A DNA stretch of 6,229 nucleotides, taken from assembly GCA_032250555.1 (NCBI GenBank), contig JAVVFI010000333.1:1-6229 (forward strand), written 5' to 3'. The notes below the pieces were generated by a model. The model ran no database searches. It saw nothing but the letters and a program-made list of their open reading frames with translations, and was not told where the DNA came from. Shown piece by piece: positions 4,228-6,229 of this stretch. Position 1 is the stretch's first letter, and the number at the start of each line of letters is the position of its first letter. The position numbers and the translations under genes are program-made. The stretch is from NIOZ-UU13 sp032250555. GTDB taxonomy: Bacteria > Planctomycetota > Phycisphaerae > Sedimentisphaerales > Anaerobacaceae.

Positions 4228-6229
4228 ATGATGTCGTATATTCGAAAGCTGATTTTTTTGATTCTGGCAGTATGTGCTGTGACAGCACAGGGCCAGACGC
4301 AAAGTAATGAACCGCATATCGGTTATCTCTATCCCGGCGGCGGACGGCAGGGGACGGTCATTACGATAACGGCGGGGGGGCAGGTTCTCAGAGGTGTCAC
4401 TAATGTATATATTTCCGGTAAAGGGGTACATGGTTCTGTTGTAAAATATATCAGGCCAACCAGAAATATACAGAGAGAACAACGCGAGCTGCTCCAGGAG
4501 CGCATGAAAGAAATCCGAGACCAACGTTTATCTGAAATGTCGGGCGGAAGCAGTAATAGTTATAGTATCGCGAGAAGGTTATCTGAAAGAAAGGCCAAGG
4601 AAAAAGCTGAGGCGGCTAAGAAGAAGGACGATGCCGAGAAGAAAGAGGAAGTAAAACTGCCGGACCATCCTTTATTGTTTGGCCTGGAAGATAAGAGCAT
4701 TCGAGAGCTGGCTCATATTTCGAATGTTCTGTTTTTTCCGAGGACTAAACTACAGATGAACAGGCAGCTTGCAGAGACGGTGCTGATTGAAATTGTTATC
4801 GATCCTGACGCCGAAGCCGGTGAGAGGGAACTTCGTCTCGGAACCAAGACAGCTTTGACTAATCCGGTGGTCTTTCAGGTGGGGGCGCTGCCGGAAGTTC
4901 TTGAACTGGAACCCAATAACAAAGAGGCTTATCAAGAACTGCCGACTTTATTGAGGGTGCCGAATTTACCGAAGGGAAAGGCTTATGAGCCGCCTGTGCT
5001 GTTTAACGGGCAGATAATGCCTGGTGATGTTGATCGATTCCGCTTCCGCGGGCGCAGGGGACAAAAGCTTGTTATTGAAGCTCATGCCCGAAGTTTGATA
5101 CCATATCTTGCTGATGCTGTTCCCGGCTGGTTTCAGGCTACGCTGGCTCTCTATGATGCTGTGGGAAAGGAACTGGCTTTTGCGGATGATTACCGTTTTA
5201 ATCCCGACCCTGTTCTTTTTTACGAGGTTCCGAGAGATGCTGAATACGAGCTTGAGATTCGTGATTCCATATATCGCGGACGGGAGGATTTTGTTTATCG
5301 TATTGCGGTGAGCGAGCGTCCTTTTATTACACAGGCTTTCCCGTTAGGCGGTAAGGAGGGGGTTAAAACCGAAGCTTTAGTTTCAGGATGGAACCTTCCC
5401 AAGACCAGTTTACCTTTGGATACCAAAGCCGGCGGCGACTGTATCCGTCATGCGGCCTACAGTACGGGAAATAAGGTTTCCAATTCCATTTCTTATGCGG
5501 TAGATACCCTACCCGAATGCACTGAGACCGAAACCAACGATACGGTAGTGAGCGCGCAAAATATTGCTATGCCGAAAATCATTAACGGCCGGATTGGGCG
5601 GCCCGGCGATGTCGATGTATTCCGGCTGAGTGGTCGGGCCGGGGATGAGGTAGTGGCGGAAGTTTATGGGAGACGGTTGAATTCTCCTTTGGACTCACTT
5701 TTACGGTTGACTGATGCTTCAGGTAAGGTGCTGGAGTGGAATGATGACCATGTACTCAAGGAAAGTCACCTGCATACAAATATGATGGGATTACTTACAC
5801 ACCACGCCGATTCTTATGTAATGGCCAAGCTGCCAACAAATGGGACATACTATGTTCATCTGTCCGATACGCAAAACCATGGAGGGGATGCGTATGGCTA
5901 TCGGTTGCGCATTACGGCCCCGCGGAATGATTTTGCGCTGCGAGTGACACCTTCGAACATAAGCATGCCGGCCGGGGGTATTGTTCCAATAAGCGTCTAT
6001 GCTTTGAGGAAAGATGGATTCGACGGGGAGATTGAAGTTGTGTTGAAAGACGCCTCTGCCGGCTTTAAGCTAAACGGCGGCTTGATTCCCGCCGGACGCG
6101 ATAGTGTCCGGATGACGCTGACAGCGCCGGCTAATACGCCCGGTCGGCCAGTTGCTGTACAATTGGAAGGACGAGTGCGAATTGGGGGACGAACGGTCAG
6201 TCATCCGGTGTTCGGCGCGGATGATGTTA
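4228..6229 (+). CDS. Secreted PPC-domain protein with duplicated TIG-like/PPC units (3' end outside window)
   Basis: The frame stays open from ATG 4228 to the window edge (667 codons), so the C-terminus is missing. Residues 1-20 form a Sec signal peptide (basic MMSYIRK, hydrophobic LIFLILAVCAV, likely cleavage after VTA). A TIG/IPT-like beta domain begins at 28 (PHIGYLYPGGGRQG) and is interrupted by a charged, Lys/Glu-rich probable coiled coil (80-142, nt 4465-4653) before closing near 225. PPC domain 1 covers about 226-362 (LEPNN, NGQIMPGDVDRFRF, a later DFVYRIAV). A second TIG-like unit (364-430, FITQAFPLGGKEG) and PPC domain 2 (431-565, TETND, NGRIGRPGDVDVFRL, GTYYVHLSD, YGYRLRI) follow, then another beta-sandwich region (566-667). 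No catalytic motif is visible, so a binding or scaffold role is likelier than an enzyme. Cys405 and Cys431 could form a disulphide. It lies 13 bp after DUF1501; a weak AAGAG precedes the start, and the ATG at 4231 is an equal alternative. Confidence 0.88.
   Translation, partial: MMSYIRKLIFLILAVCAVTAQGQTQSNEPHIGYLYPGGGRQGTVITITAGGQVLRGVTNVYISGKGVHGSVVKYIRPTRNIQREQRELLQERMKEIRDQRLSEMSGGSSNSYSIARRLSERKAKEKAEAAKKKDDAEKKEEVKLPDHPLLFGLEDKSIRELAHISNVLFFPRTKLQMNRQLAETVLIEIVIDPDAEAGERELRLGTKTALTNPVVFQVGALPEVLELEPNNKEAYQELPTLLRVPNLPKGKAYEPPVLFNGQIMPGDVDRFRFRGRRGQKLVIEAHARSLIPYLADAVPGWFQATLALYDAVGKELAFADDYRFNPDPVLFYEVPRDAEYELEIRDSIYRGREDFVYRIAVSERPFITQAFPLGGKEGVKTEALVSGWNLPKTSLPLDTKAGGDCIRHAAYSTGNKVSNSISYAVDTLPECTETETNDTVVSAQNIAMPKIINGRIGRPGDVDVFRLSGRAGDEVVAEVYGRRLNSPLDSLLRLTDASGKVLEWNDDHVLKESHLHTNMMGLLTHHADSYVMAKLPTNGTYYVHLSDTQNHGGDAYGYRLRITAPRNDFALRVTPSNISMPAGGIVPISVYALRKDGFDGEIEVVLKDASAGFKLNGGLIPAGRDSVRMTLTAPANTPGRPVAVQLEGRVRIGGRTVSHPVFGADDV

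Noticed and set aside
1..6229. CRISPR array, tRNA/rRNA, insertion sequence or attachment site
   Set aside because: No regularly spaced repeats, structural RNA signatures, transposase motifs or terminal repeats were seen on either strand.

Overview
The window looks like a chromosomal piece of a planctomycete. The main reason is a run of three co-directional genes from 1191 to the right edge that is characteristic of Planctomycetota: a DUF1549/DUF1553 protein, a Tat-exported DUF1501 protein and a Sec-exported protein with pre-peptidase C-terminal (PPC) domains. Base composition is near balanced. Shine-Dalgarno motifs are weak or absent before most genes. A class such as Phycisphaerae is possible but is only an inference.

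Layout. Positions 1-111 hold the last 36 codons of a plus-strand gene, tentatively the exonuclease VII large subunit. A 12-bp perfect hairpin (117-150) follows its stop at once. A minus-strand cutC homologue occupies 239-1012 and converges on that partial gene; the gap between them (112-238) has no convincing gene. A 178-bp divergent intergenic region (1013-1190) carries a good sigma70-type promoter facing right and a dyad at its expected transcription start. The exported trio follows: DUF1549/DUF1553 (1191-2837), DUF1501 (start preferred at 2892, stop at 4214) and the PPC protein (4228 to beyond the window). The gaps of 54 and 13 bp, with no evident terminator, suggest one operon.

How the genes may work together. 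All three trio proteins carry export or membrane-targeting signals, so they probably act together outside the cytoplasm, in the periplasm-like space or at the cell surface. No member of this gene set has a biochemical function I can name with certainty. DUF1501 is related to the alkaline phosphatase/sulfatase fold. PPC and TIG-like modules are usually accessory beta-sandwich domains. The DUF1549 protein here lacks the cytochrome-like CxxCH motif of many relatives and has no PSCyt1 domain. The trio therefore looks like a reduced, haem-less variant of a widespread but uncharacterised planctomycete module. CutC is transcribed separately and need not be linked to it.
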